Assembly (NCBI GenBank): GCA_963693315.1
Contig: CAVNZG010001085.1
Location: 47,819 to 111,818 of the forward strand
Reading direction: 5' to 3'
Length of the DNA stretch: 64,000 nucleotides
Source: Diogma glabrata
Taxonomy: Eukaryota; Arthropoda; Insecta; Diptera; Cylindrotomidae
Shown here: piece after piece, positions 23,012-35,685 of the stretch
Numbering within the stretch: the stretch's first letter is position 1
Layout: each line of letters starts with the position of its first letter
Position numbers and translations under genes: made by a program
Notes under the pieces: generated by a model
Databases searched by the model: none
Told to the model about the DNA's origin: nothing
The model's input: the letters and a program-made list of their open reading frames with translations, nothing else

Positions 23012-23772
23012 TTTTTTGCCTTAGTTTTATTTTAATTTAAACCAATGAAATTCTCTAAAATGTAATGACATCATTCAATTTCACCAATAACATTTGAATT
23101 ATACTAATAACAAGTATTTATACGTCTGGCATACTGGGATATTAAAAATTATCAGTTGTAATTTCCCAAGGGCGGTGATAATTCGAAATAATTTTTTGCC
23201 AAAAATTCTAAAAGCAAGCATATTGATAAAAGCACGAGGCCGTATGCCGAGGGCTTTTATCAATACCACTTGCTTGAGGAATTTTTCAAAAAATTATGAG
23301 AATTTATCATTTTTTCATTTCTTTATATATTTTTATGAATTATACATTGGCTACTGGGATATCAGTTAATTATTTCAAAATTAGGCTGATAATTTTTAAT
23401 ATCCCAGTAGGTCAGACGTATAACTATTTGTTATTAGTTTATTTCTAATGTTATTGGTGAAATTGAATGATGTCATTACATTTTAAAGAATTTCATTGGG
23501 TTAAATTAAAATAAAACGAAGGCAAAAAATGTTCATTCTAATTTTGAAATAATTAACTGATACAGTAGGCATAACGTATAATTCATAAAAAATATATAAA
23601 GAAATGAAAAATGGCAAAAAATTTTCTAAACGAATTCCCCTCGTTCGTTGATAAATTCTCATAATTTTTTGAAAAATTTCTCAAGCAAGTGGCTTCGGCC
23701 TCGTGCTTTTATCAACATGCTTGCTTTCACAATTTTTGGCATAAAATTATTTCGAATTATCACCGCCCTTGG

Positions 23773-23778
<6 letters not shown>
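23012..23778. mobile_element. Compound foldback element of nested inverted repeats
   Basis: Two inverted pairs are interleaved. X (about 23012-23146, TTTGCCTTAGTTTTATTTTA to GGGATATTAAAAATTATCAG) is mirrored at about 23385-23528. Y (about 23147-23384, containing CCCAAGGGCGGTGATAATTC and AAAGCACGAGGCCG) is mirrored at about 23538-23778. The order is X, Y, X-inverted, Y-inverted. It is inserted in tandem unit 2; the uninterrupted target reads TTCATAGATAATTTG. The insertion appears to continue a few bases into ACAAC (29846-29850), since LINE D later split its right edge. There are no genes, and the short frames are shadows. Further copies are at 29079-29845 and, inverted, at about 49676-50460. 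Confidence 0.75.
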
Positions 23779-23816
<38 letters not shown>

Positions 23817-24021
23817 CATTTTATTTTTGTACATAAGCTCATCGGCCTTTAAATAATTTGTACAAAATAGCAGTTAACATACATGCAAATCGTATTTATC
23901 CTTAAACCTATGGTGAATTATTATGTGATTAATAGTATTATTAAACTAACATAAAAAAGAAAAAAAAAAGAAAATAATATAAACTTAAAATTTAAGTGTT
24001 TGATTGTTATTATTTATGAAT

Positions 24022-26916
24022 TTATGAAGCCGCAAAATAGTCAAAGGAAACCTTTTTGAATTTATTTAAACTGCGAGTTTTACGAATTTCTGATGGCAGA
24101 GAATTCCATATTTTAGCTCCGTTGATGATCAAGCTTCGTGATCTGAAAGTAGTTTTATGACGAGGGAGAATAATTGTAATGTTCCTAGATGACCGTGCCA
24201 GAGTGATTTTTTTATTTAGATATTCAGGACCACTGTTATGAATCAATTTATAGATAAATACACATTTTCTATAATCTAAATAGCTTTCAAACGCACAACC
24301 CAATATAGAGTGCGAATAGGGGCTTACATGATCAAATTTTGACAAATTGTGCAAATATCTTGTGCATGCATTGAAAGCAACCGCAAAACGACGCATCTGT
24401 TCACAGGTTAGTTTTGACATGACCAAATCAGCATAAATAAAATGGCTAAATATAAGAGAGATTATTAACTTTTTACGAGTTAAGAACGGAATAAGATTAT
24501 TCAATCTCTTTAATCTTTTTAAACCATAATATGTAAGCCTGCAAACATGACTGACCTGATCGTCCCAAGATAAGTTTGAATTCAGCCAGAACCCTAGATA
24601 TTTGATACGTTGAACATAGTTTATTAAGCAGTTGCCAATAAAGAGTGGTGGATCACTAAGGTTGGTTGTAACTTTACATATTTTTAGTGCTACCGTTTTA
24701 CTCGGATTCAGCACAAGGTTGTTCGCATTTGTCCATTGAAAGATTTGTTCAAGGTCTGAGTTTAAACGAGAAGTTAAACTTAATAAATCACTAGGGTTAG
24801 TACTTAAGTACAGAAGAACGTCGTCCGCATATATATGAAAATTAGAAAATTTAATTAATGATGAGATATCATTGATGAACAGAGAGAACAATAAAGGCCC
24901 CAGAATTGAACCCTGGGGTACTCCTCTCAAAACATTAGTTGTTTCGGAAAAACCACCATTATGGAAAACAAACTGCTTCCTATATGAGAGATAGCTATAA
25001 ATTAATTTTATAGCCGAACTACTAAGCTTACATTGCTCTTTAAGCTTTCTCAATAAAATTTCATGGTCGACCATATCAAAAGCTTTCGAAAAGTCAAGAA
25101 ATACTGCTATCGTGATTAATCCTTTATCTATAGCTTCAAAAATATCATCCGTTACTTTAATAATTACTGTGCCAGTGCTGTGTTTGGAACGAAAAGCAGA
25201 TTGCATTGCGTTTAAAAACTTGTTATTATCAATATATTCTAGAAGTTGACTGCGCATGAGAATTTCCAAGCATTTTGATAAACATGGTAGAAGACTGATA
25301 GGCCGAAGATCTTTCAATAGTTTAGGATTAGAACATTTAGCCATAGGTATAATCTTAGCAATTTTCCATTGTAGAGGAAAAATGGAGAAGGTTAGACAGG
25401 AATTCATTATATGTTGTATGTATGGAAGTACATTCGTGAGTATAATTTTTAAAAATCTAAGTGAGATTCCATCATGTCCAATAGCGTTAGATTTAATTGA
25501 AAACATTGCATCAAAAATCTCATCCGGATTTACATTACGGAAAGAGAATTCTGTTGAAATAGAGGAGTTTGAAGAATGCATACTGGAATGTGTATCAGAT
25601 TCAGTCGAGTACAGCACATTAGGAGTAAATGATGTAGTTGTGGAGAAATGAGTATTTATTTCCTCAGCTGAAAATTGATTTGGTACGGAATGCTCATCAG
25701 ACATTAAACCAGCGCTTCTAATATTATTCCACAGATTTTTTGATGGCAAATCCGGATTTAATTTACTTTTAATGAACTTACTTTTTGCGGAACGTATTGC
25801 ATATTTAACTAGGTTTCTACTGTGGCAGAATATCGCCCGATTCTGATCAGTTCTATTTGTCTTCCATTGTTGATAACATAAATCACGATTAACAATCGCT
25901 TTTTCAATATCAGGAGTGAACCATGGTGGAACTGTATGATTGACTTTCACATATTTTTTCTTTAATGGAACAAACTTGTTGAATAGAGAGATTGTTAACA
26001 TGTTAAACAGATTGACTTGCTCATTTACATCGCTAAGTTCATAAATTCTATCCCATGGCTGCGTAAGCAACTCACTATTTAGAGTTTCATGATCAATATG
26101 CTTAAAATCACGATAAGTAATTGTTGTATTTCGATCACAGTTCATATGAAGTGTGTATGAAAAAAATATGATATCATGATCCAAAATAGAGAGACTCATT
26201 TGCTTAAATGTTGATATCTTGGCTTTGTCAGTGGTCAGTAACAGATCTAGTAATGACGCAGTATTATGCGTTGAAGAAGAATGAGTGGGAAGCATTGAAA
26301 CTACGTTCAAATTAAAAGATGATAACATATCTTTGAAAGTTCTAATAGGTTTAGTATTTTTTAAAAGGTCCATATTGAAGTCACCAGTTATCAAAATGTG
26401 ATCATACTTAGAAGCAAAATCTGAAAAATGCTCTTCTATTTCATTAAACGTTTTGTTATTCGGAGGATTATATACAACACCCACTAGAATTTTACTCGTT
26501 CCAGATATTATTTCAATAAAAAGGTATTCAACATTACTGCAAGAAGACATAGCGATAAGTTTCCACTTTAAATTTGTAGCCACGTATAGAGCCACACCGC
26601 CGCCATACTGAAAGGAATCCTCAGCAATTGGTCTATCATTACGAATCAGTGCGAACCCGGGAATTTCAACTGATTTGTTAGTTATACTTGATCGAAGCCA
26701 TGTTTCCGTCACAGCTATAACCTGCATATCCACATCATTGAACAATTTTAACAATTCGGCAAACTTGTCTTGCTTGCAGAGACTTCTTGCATTAAAGTGA
26801 CACATCTTGAACTCAGCTTTAAAATTATTCATATTAAAACAAGATTTTAAATTCATATTTCCAGAAACAACATCAGTATAATAATTGGAGCTTACAGTAC
26901 GATTAATATCAACCAT
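24022..26916 (-). CDS. LINE D ORF2: endonuclease-reverse transcriptase
   Basis: 964 residues from the first ATG at 26916; the frame is open from a stop near 26956 but has no earlier ATG. The APE-type endonuclease has its full set of motifs: CHFNARSL, AVTETWL (catalytic Glu), VGVVYNPP, GDFNMDLL, SLLDLLL and LDHDIIFF (catalytic Asp/His). The RT follows with KIIPMAKCSNPK, VFLDFSKAFDMVDHEIL, RGVPQGSILGPLLFSLFIN and the catalytic YADD in FHIYADDVLLYL. The C-terminus carries RSRSLIINGAKIWNSLPSEI. The enzyme nicks target DNA and copies its RNA there. No frameshift or missing catalytic residue is visible, so it may be functional. Confidence 0.94.
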   Translation of the reverse strand: MVDINRTVSSNYYTDVVSGNMNLKSCFNMNNFKAEFKMCHFNARSLCKQDKFAELLKLFNDVDMQVIAVTETWLRSSITNKSVEIPGFALIRNDRPIAEDSFQYGGGVALYVATNLKWKLIAMSSCSNVEYLFIEIISGTSKILVGVVYNPPNNKTFNEIEEHFSDFASKYDHILITGDFNMDLLKNTKPIRTFKDMLSSFNLNVVSMLPTHSSSTHNTASLLDLLLTTDKAKISTFKQMSLSILDHDIIFFSYTLHMNCDRNTTITYRDFKHIDHETLNSELLTQPWDRIYELSDVNEQVNLFNMLTISLFNKFVPLKKKYVKVNHTVPPWFTPDIEKAIVNRDLCYQQWKTNRTDQNRAIFCHSRNLVKYAIRSAKSKFIKSKLNPDLPSKNLWNNIRSAGLMSDEHSVPNQFSAEEINTHFSTTTSFTPNVLYSTESDTHSSMHSSNSSISTEFSFRNVNPDEIFDAMFSIKSNAIGHDGISLRFLKIILTNVLPYIQHIMNSCLTFSIFPLQWKIAKIIPMAKCSNPKLLKDLRPISLLPCLSKCLEILMRSQLLEYIDNNKFLNAMQSAFRSKHSTGTVIIKVTDDIFEAIDKGLITIAVFLDFSKAFDMVDHEILLRKLKEQCKLSSSAIKLIYSYLSYRKQFVFHNGGFSETTNVLRGVPQGSILGPLLFSLFINDISSLIKFSNFHIYADDVLLYLSTNPSDLLSLTSRLNSDLEQIFQWTNANNLVLNPSKTVALKICKVTTNLSDPPLFIGNCLINYVQRIKYLGFWLNSNLSWDDQVSHVCRLTYYGLKRLKRLNNLIPFLTRKKLIISLIFSHFIYADLVMSKLTCEQMRRFAVAFNACTRYLHNLSKFDHVSPYSHSILGCAFESYLDYRKCVFIYKLIHNSGPEYLNKKITLARSSRNITIILPRHKTTFRSRSLIINGAKIWNSLPSEIRKTRSLNKFKKVSFDYFAAS

Positions 26917-27101
26917 CAAAAGCTTGACTCCCGCCCCATTCAATCCAGCTTCCTAAAACAAACAAGCCACTTAATAAACAATAACAATCAAAATAAACAA
27001 TAATATAAACAATAATAAAAGCAATTAAAATTAATATACAATAAAAACTAAATGTTAATTTTGAATAGTTGATACTTCTCTGCAAAGGAGCGACTTTCCA
27101 C

Positions 27102-28052
27102 CTATGCTTCTTGTTGAGTAGTCTGTAATCCATCTTCATTGCCTCTATTATTTTTCATAGAAGAACCGTGTTGCGCTTGCAATTGACACCGAAATTTTTT
27201 AAGTACCTGAACATTATTTATTGTTGTAAAACTATCATTTGCCAGCTTTCGAATACATACTAATCCATTACGTGTGAACACATTATTTAATTGATATTCA
27301 GATTTTATCTTGATTGCTTCTTTAAAAATGTCATGGTTCCGTTTTGTCAGGCTTTCATTAATGTAAATCCTAGTTGCAGCATGGAATCCGATATGGGTTA
27401 AGTTAAGGTTCTTGCATCTTAGGTAGTTCTTAAAGAAAGTTTGCTTCATTTTTGTAGATGAAAACTTTATGATAATGGGTGTTGATTTAACTTTCCTATT
27501 ATTGGAATCATTAGTTGGATCCCTAAAGATTTCATCAACAATGTTATCATTGGTTGGAACTGATAGTGCTAATGCCATTTTTTGAAAGTAAATATTTAAA
27601 TCTTCATTATTAAGAACTGGAATACCTCGTACAACAAGATCCAACGAGTTTAAACGCCTTTCAATAAAATCTAACCTACTATCAACGTTTTCTTCAATAA
27701 CATTTAGACGACCATCAAAAGAACTATTTAATTCTTCAACATTGCTGTGTAATTGTTGAAATTTGAAATCAATTGCTTTATTTGATTCTACAAAGTTATT
27801 GTTTTGTGTTTGTAGCTGCAGCTCAAGAGCCTTTAATCGAGATGTTAATGCATTCTCAATTGATTCGACCTTCTTAGATACATCCGAGAATTTAGATTGA
27901 AGTTTTCTTTCAAAACTGTCCAATTTTTTATCGAACGAATCAAATTTCAACTCAATATTCCTTAATGATTTCATAATATCAGGTATTGTCATAGTTGATT
28001 CATTTTTTGAATAAACACTTCTCGTTTTAGGAGGTGATGGTTCGTCTCCCAT
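27102..28052 (-). CDS. LINE D ORF1: coiled-coil RNA-binding-type protein
   Basis: 316 residues from a true ATG at 28052. Residues about 20-130 are heptad-rich, with many L/I/F and K/E/N and repeated LDSFERKL/ALELQLQ-like phrases, consistent with a coiled coil. From VVRGIP the protein has the layout of an L1-ORF1-like RRM domain, including PIIIKFSS, HIGFHAATRIYINESLT, VFTRNGLVCIRKL. ORF1 proteins of this type trimerise and coat the LINE RNA. There is no CCHC knuckle. The stop at 27102 lies 185 bp before the ORF2 ATG; a short overlapping frame in the spacer carries nothing recognisable. Confidence 0.87.
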   Translation of the reverse strand: MGDEPSPPKTRSVYSKNESTMTIPDIMKSLRNIELKFDSFDKKLDSFERKLQSKFSDVSKKVESIENALTSRLKALELQLQTQNNNFVESNKAIDFKFQQLHSNVEELNSSFDGRLNVIEENVDSRLDFIERRLNSLDLVVRGIPVLNNEDLNIYFQKMALALSVPTNDNIVDEIFRDPTNDSNNRKVKSTPIIIKFSSTKMKQTFFKNYLRCKNLNLTHIGFHAATRIYINESLTKRNHDIFKEAIKIKSEYQLNNVFTRNGLVCIRKLANDSFTTINNVQVLKKFRCQLQAQHGSSMKNNRGNEDGLQTTQQEA

Positions 28053-28475
28053 ATTTTGAGTTGATTAAATAAAAATAAAAATACTAGAAACACTTTTGAC
28101 AAACTCACGAATTCAAGTTCAACGTAATTGTAACCAACAGCTGACACAGAAACTTTGTTTATTTACGGTTTATTTTGTTAATCAACTTTTCCCGTATTAC
28201 ATTAAATGATGCTTAGCAAAAATGACCTTGTGTAAACAAACACACAATTTAATAATTTTATGGCTTGATTTAAAAAGTTTTCAATCTTTAGTTTTACACA
28301 ACATAACACCAATTTTTATAACCACTTTTTCACTATAATATTACTTCAATTTGAACAAACATAATTGAGTTGATAACATTTATATTTAATCGTAATTAAA
28401 TAAAGAAAAATTAAAATAAGCGCAGCACAAAAATTTGCGTCTATCTACTTGCGGCCATGTTGATAATAATATGTT

Positions 28476-29845
28476 GAAAATAATATGCTTAATATAAAGT
28501 CAGTAAGAGTTCATAAAGAAATTTAAATTATTTAATTGTAGTAAAATGAGAAATTTCATAGATAATTTGTAAAATTATTCAAGTTGTGTTTTGTATGAAA
28601 TCCCATATAATTTATTATCCTTTCCCCCTTTTGCAGCGCCATTGCGGCAAACAACGGAACAAATAGTCTATACGGGCTCTACGCGGATGATTAAAAAGTC
28701 CATGATTAAGTTGTGTCACTTAACTAATTTACTCCGCCATCTGAAAGGTAGTTTATGAACCACATTTAACATTCAATTCGCAATTAAAAAATATTAAAAC
28801 TTTTAATTGAGATAAAAACTATCCTATCGAGCATATATTAAGCGTAATAAAGCGTAATATATAAAATATTATTCTTAAGTCGCTCAAAAAAGAAACATAA
28901 AAATTGCCAAAATTTCCCATACAAAGTTGTATGAAAAATTTAACCCATTTTCGTATTTGTTTTACGGACAGAAGAAAATAATATGCTTAAAATATGCTAG
29001 AAAATAATATAGTCAGTAATAGTTCAGAAAAAAATTTAAATTATTTAATTGTAGTAAAATGAGAAATTTCATAGAAATTTTTTTGCCTTAGTTTTATTTT
29101 AATTTAAACCAATGAAATTCTCTAAAATGTAATGACATCATTCAATTTCACCAATAACATTTGAATTATACTAATAACAAGTATTTATACGTCTGGCATA
29201 CTGGGATATTAAAAATTATCAGTTGTAATTTCCCAAGGGCGGTGATAATTCGAAATAATTTTTTGCCAAAAATTCTAAAAGCAAGCATATTGATAAAAGC
29301 ACGAGGCCGTATGCCGAGGGCTTTTATCAATACCACTTGCTTGAGGAATTTTTCAAAAAATTATGAGAATTTATCATTTTTTCATTTCTTTATATATTTT
29401 TATGAATTATACATTGGCTACTGGGATATCAGTTAATTATTTCAAAATTAGGCTGATAATTTTTAATATCCCAGTAGGTCAGACGTATAACTATTTGTTA
29501 TTAGTTTATTTCTAATGTTATTGGTGAAATTGAATGATGTCATTACATTTTAAAGAACTTCATTGGGTTAAATTAAAATAAAACGAAGGCAAAAAATGTT
29601 CATTCTAATTTTGAAATAATTAACTGATACAGTAGGCATAACGTATAATTCATAAAAAATATATAAAGAAATGAAAAATGGCAAAAAATTTTCTAAACGA
29701 ATTCCCCTCGTTCGTTGATAAATTCTCATAATTTTTTGAAAAATTTCTCAAGCAAGTGGCTTCGGCCTCGTGCTTTTATCAACATGCTTGCTTTCACAAT
29801 TTTTGGCATAAAATTATTTCGAATTATCACCGCCCTTGGGAAATT
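28476..29845. repeat. 1370-bp direct repeat flanking LINE D, right copy
   Basis: A copy of 22409-23778 that begins immediately at the LINE D 5' end and runs into GGGAAATTACAAC, the continuation of the original locus. It contains the end of tandem unit 1, unit 2 and a second foldback element (about 29079-29845). Confidence 0.92.
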
Positions 29846-30180
29846 ACAACAGATAATTTGTAAAATTATTCAAGTTGTGTTTTGTATAAAATCCCAAATA
29901 TTTTTTTTGGAATTTATTCTCCTTTCTCCCTTTTGCAGCGCCATTGCGGCAAACACTGGAACAAAATAATTGCTCAATAACATATTTGATAGTCTATATG
30001 GGCCCTACCCTACACGGATGATTAAAAAGTCGATAAAGCAGGTTTGACAGTAAACTAATTAATTTACGCCGCCATCTGAAAGCTTGCTTATGAACCATCT
30101 ATATTCAACATTTAATTCGCGATTAAAAATATTAAGGCTTTTAATCGAGATAAAAACTATCCTACCTCTCAAGTTGGACC
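29846..30180. repeat. Tandem unit 2 remainder and diverged unit 3
   Basis: It resumes AGATAATTTGTAAAATTATTC, repeats CAGCGCCATTGCGGCAAAC near 29937 and GATGATTAAAAAGTC near 30017, then CGCCATCTGAAAG and TTCAACATTTAATTCGC. It loses similarity after ACTATCCTACC. It is more diverged than units 1 and 2. Confidence 0.7.
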
Positions 30181-31722
<1,542 letters not shown>

Positions 31723-32945
31723 AGGTAAATAAATTGAATACTTCAATTAATGGCTAACCGATGTTATAGATTTCGCGTAGTTCTAATTATAAAAACATTA
31801 AATAAAGCGCTAGCATTCCAACAGACATAAATTCTGTTGTAAGAATAGGAAAAGTAAAAAAAAAAATATTACCGGAAGTGATACACTGGAAGTTGGAATA
31901 CAGAACTGTTACAAATCATACTGTGAGCATACATACTAAGTTATTCAAAATCAAATATCAGGAGCTGATGCTATTGAAGTATCAAATAAACAAGTACTCG
32001 TTAGGTCCCTTCACAACTTATGCCAAGATCGTTCAAAAACTAATCAGTTTTTTGTCATTCAAAATTCAAATCTAATCTCCAACTTTTCTAAAGTTAACCA
32101 AAATTGATTAACGAACGAAGTCTGTATGCTTCCAACAAACTTTATAAATGAAGTGTTAAAAGTCAGCAGTTGTATGGTGGACCCTCCGCCACTTTTATCA
32201 ATGTGTCACAACAGTTTATCTCACATTAATTGTAACCTTTTTCATAAGTTTCATCATAATCACTTCATTAATGTAGGTTGTAGTGTGAATAAAGACACTG
32301 AAAAAAATGCAAAAACTTGCCAAAGAAAAGCCATTTTGTCTAAATGAATCCAGATCTGCCATTATTTTCAAGTAAACCTGGAGCATATTGTAATGAAGCG
32401 CTTTCTCACTGGCGAACCAATGAGAAGGACATAGCAGGAAGCGTACCTAGCGAGATTGATTTTCAAGCCCCAAACTAGCTTCAGCCCATGGGAACGATAA
32501 AGTAACCCTGCTACTTCAGCACAAATACAGAAATGTACGCTATTTACGAGAATTTGCAGAAATGAGAAAAAAAAATACAAGTGTGAAAAAGGAGACTCTG
32601 GCGACCCCATTGGCGAAAGACCCACGATCAACACGTCCAACCCCCCCACAATCACTCTCAGACGCTCACACACTCACACTTCACGCATACTAACGTTCGC
32701 CCCCACATTCACACTTCTACGTTAGACAGCAAATAAAATAAAAAAATTTATATAAAGGAAATAAAACACGTCCACTCACCCCATGATTAATCCTCCAGTC
32801 GTCCAAGTCCTTCGGCCTTAGCCCTCCATCAGTGATGATACATCCAACAGGTATGGAATTATAAAATAAATATACGAATAATCCACTGGTGCGTGGTCAG
32901 TTCGGCAGCAATAGCAAACCAGTTGGTGTAAATATGGAGTTGAAA

Positions 32946-33735
32946 GTATGACGGTATCAGCAAAATTGTATATAAATAATCAGTTGCAATATTCCGAAAT
33001 TTTGTAAAAATGTTGCTTTGAAAATACGATAATATCAGCAAAAATTGTAAATAAATAATCAGTTGCAATATCCCAAAATATTGTAAAATTGTTGCGTTGA
33101 AAATGCGATAATATCAGCAAAAATTGTATATTAATAATCAGTTGCAATATCCCAAAATATTGTAAAATTGTTGCGTTGAAAATGCGATAATATCAGCAAA
33201 AATTGTATATAAATAGTCAGTTGTAATATCCCAAAATATTGTAAAAATGTTGCGTGGCAAATACGATAATATCAGCAAAAATTGTATAAAAATAATCAGT
33301 TGAAATATCCCAAAAGATTGTAAAAATGTTGCGTTGAAAATACGATAATATCAGTAAAAATGGTATATGAATAATCAGTTGAAATATCCCAAAATATTGT
33401 AAAAATGTTGCGTTGAACATACGACAATATCGGTAAAAATGGTATATGAATAATCAGTTGAAATATCCCAAAATATTGTAAAAATGTTGCGTTGAACATA
33501 CGACAATATCGGTAAAAATGGTATATGAATAATCAGTTGAAATATCCCAAAATATTGTAAAAATGTTGCGTTGAAAATGCGATAATATCAGCAAAAATTG
33601 TATATAAATAATCAGTTGAAATATCCCAAAATATTATAAAAATATTGCGTTGAAAATGCGATAATATCAGAACTTGTATAGGAATGTTGAGTTGCAATAC
33701 TGTAGTAATATCAAAAGTTGTAAATAAATGTTGTG
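32946..33735. repeat. 79-bp tandem array, 10 units (3' LTR)
   Basis: Units share GATAATATCAGCAAAAATTG, TAATCAGTTG(A/C)AATATCCC and AAAATATTGTAAAAATGTTG with occasional substitutions; the period is 79 bp throughout. The antisense frames rich in F, I, Y and N come from this repeat and are not genes. Shorter diverged units continue to about 34060. Confidence 0.93.
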
Positions 33736-34317
33736 TTGCAATACTGTTGTAATAACACAAAATTTTATATAAATGTTGCGTTGAAACTCGGTGGTAATTA
33801 ACAAAAAAAATTGTATAACAATGTTGAGTTTAAATATGTTTAAACTGCGACTGTAATAGCTAGATAATTATAGAAACAAATGAGGCGTTGAAATTTGGAT
33901 GTAATAGCAGAAATTTTTATATAAATATTGCGCTGAAATGCGGTGATAATAGCAGAACTTGTATATAAATGTTGCGTTGCAATACTGTTGTACTATCCAA
34001 AAAGTTTATATAAATGTTTATATAAATGTTGTGTTGAAACACGTTATAAAGGTTGCGCCACAACACTAAAGCGATTGTGGTAAAAGTGTATCGGAATTGT
34101 ATTAAGTAAATCCAAATGGTTTCCTTCCTTTTACAAACAAACTTTATATTTATATATAATACATTCCAGTTATAAGATACTGACTAATACAGGCAGCTAT
34201 TTTGAAGTATTTTGCTTTTCACATTGCATTAACTAATTTTAGTTTTATTTTATATCATCAACAGAAATTTGCACTTAAAATAGTTCGTTAATAATAAATT
34301 AACATATAAAAGTTTTT

Positions 34318-34563
34318 GATACTAACATTGACAAACATCAACTAAAGTCATTAATCGACTTATGCATTCACTACGTTAATTTTAATTTATCTAATCAATA
34401 GAAAATTTGCACTAAAGTAATCAATTAGTAATATGATTTTGATACTAACTTTGACAAACATCAACTAAAGTCATTAATCGACTTAGGCATTCACTACGTT
34501 AATTTTAATTTATCTAATCAATCGAAAATTTACACTAAAATAATCAGTTAGTAATATAATTTT
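34318..34563. repeat. Two 123-bp tandem units in the 3' LTR
   Basis: GATACTAAC...ACAAACATCAACTAAAGTC repeats at 34318 and 34441, with a partial third unit from 34564. The matching copy in the other LTR is at 46683-46928. Confidence 0.85.
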
Positions 34564-35676
34564 GATATTAACATTGACAGTTAAATTTCACGTATATTAC
34601 TCTTAATTACAGTCTTAATCCGCACATATTAATTTTTAAATTTTAATTTGATTAAACCAAACAATCACTATTGCATTATACAATCCAAGTTCATTGACAC
34701 TTACAGACTAATAATTCTGACCAACTAAGCTTAACTTTAATTAGTTTAACAAGGCAAACATTATGGCTTAATATTTTAAATTTTTGGTTCTGGTTGGACA
34801 AAGCAAACTCTAACGGTGAATCTTTTAGGTTTAATTTCACTCCATTCAACAAAGCAAAAAAAAAACCTCCGGTTTGATATTTAATTTTAAGCAATTACAC
34901 AAACGACCACTATTAAACTATTGCATTATATGACTCAAGGTTATTGTTATTTATACAGATATAAGCAAATTCGGACACAATTCCGTATGAGTTTGATGCA
35001 TTCACCAAGGCAAACACTATTACACTATACTGTTATTCATAGAATTCACCTGATCGAACATCCAGAAAAAACTAGGAAATCATAGTACGGACATCGTAAA
35101 ATTAACATTCCAATAAATTAACACGAATTTAAAAGTACGGGACACAAACAAACATACAATAATCTTTTTTTTTCGTTTTTTTGGTGGTTTTTCTTAAGTT
35201 CAATACACGGAATCATTGATTATGACTACACTATAGGTTCCACCAATATCAATTCAGTCCTAGCATTAAGGCACCTCAGTTTTAAGTTACACTATTAATT
35301 TTATTTTTTTTCAGACGTTAGAATTTCGAGGTTATGTTAAATACCGTAATGCTTGTCAACTTGTTTAGAACATATATTGTGACAAACAAAAAAAAAAACC
35401 TGCCTTTGGCCAGGCATATTCATATTTTAATATCCTCCGGTAATTACAACAAGGCAAATTAAATTTTTGGATACTTTACCCTGAGAAATGATGTTGTTTT
35501 TCTGTCTGGAAATTTTCACGTTCTATCCAAAAAAGTTGACCTCCATCGCAGACAAACGTCAAAATCCACAGACACAAAACGATGAATCCAATAGGATAAT
35601 TGTAATAACTTCGTAGACGTTAACCACCAAAATCAAAAGGTAATAGAACTAAGAGCGAGAATAAGTTACCGTGCTC

Positions 35677-35685
35677 ATTATATAG
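35677..35685 (-). promoter_or_regulatory. TATA-like box in the LTR
   Basis: The minus strand reads CTATATAATGAGCACGG, a plausible TATA box about 0.87 kb inside the LTR. The same sequence is at 48042-48050 in the 5' LTR. The transcription start cannot be fixed from sequence. Confidence 0.35.

Larger units (their letters stand above)
22409..23778. repeat. 1370-bp direct repeat flanking LINE D, left copy
   Basis: This segment, from GAAAATAATATGCTT to CCCTTGGGAAATT, is repeated at 28476-29845 with the same length. I found one difference (AAGAATTTCA at about 23490 against AAGAACTTCA). It ends exactly where the poly-T (LINE D A-tail) begins. The inverted arm (about 49689-51058) has it only once. 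Confidence 0.92.
23779..28475 (-). mobile_element. LINE D: apparently full-length two-ORF non-LTR retrotransposon
   Basis: About 4.7 kb in minus orientation with a roughly 35-nt A tail (T run 23777-23812), a 3' UTR (23813-24021), ORF2, a 185-bp spacer, ORF1 and a 423-bp 5' UTR starting near 28475. It is present only in the left palindrome arm, so it inserted after the inverted duplication. It is flanked by 1370-bp direct repeats instead of the usual few to twenty bases. Both ORFs are open, so the copy is young. The ORF set fits the CR1/L2/Jockey assemblage; the clade is not assigned. Confidence 0.92.

Noticed and set aside
23094..23369. 91-residue frame recurring at 29161-29436 and 50094-50369
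   Set aside because: It recurs because the DNA is duplicated; it lies in the foldback element arms and shows no domain or purifying pattern.
32368..32673. Minus-strand frame crossing the LTR edge, also at 44731-45117
   Set aside because: Coding across the LTR boundary differs between the copies and shows no family; probably chance.
32946..33735. Regular repeats that might suggest a CRISPR array
   Set aside because: The unit is contiguous 79 bp without unique spacers, in a eukaryotic retrotransposon LTR.
32859..33760. Repeated 67-75-residue frames in the LTR
   Set aside because: They repeat with the 79-bp tandem array and have no start context or domain; by-products of the repeat.
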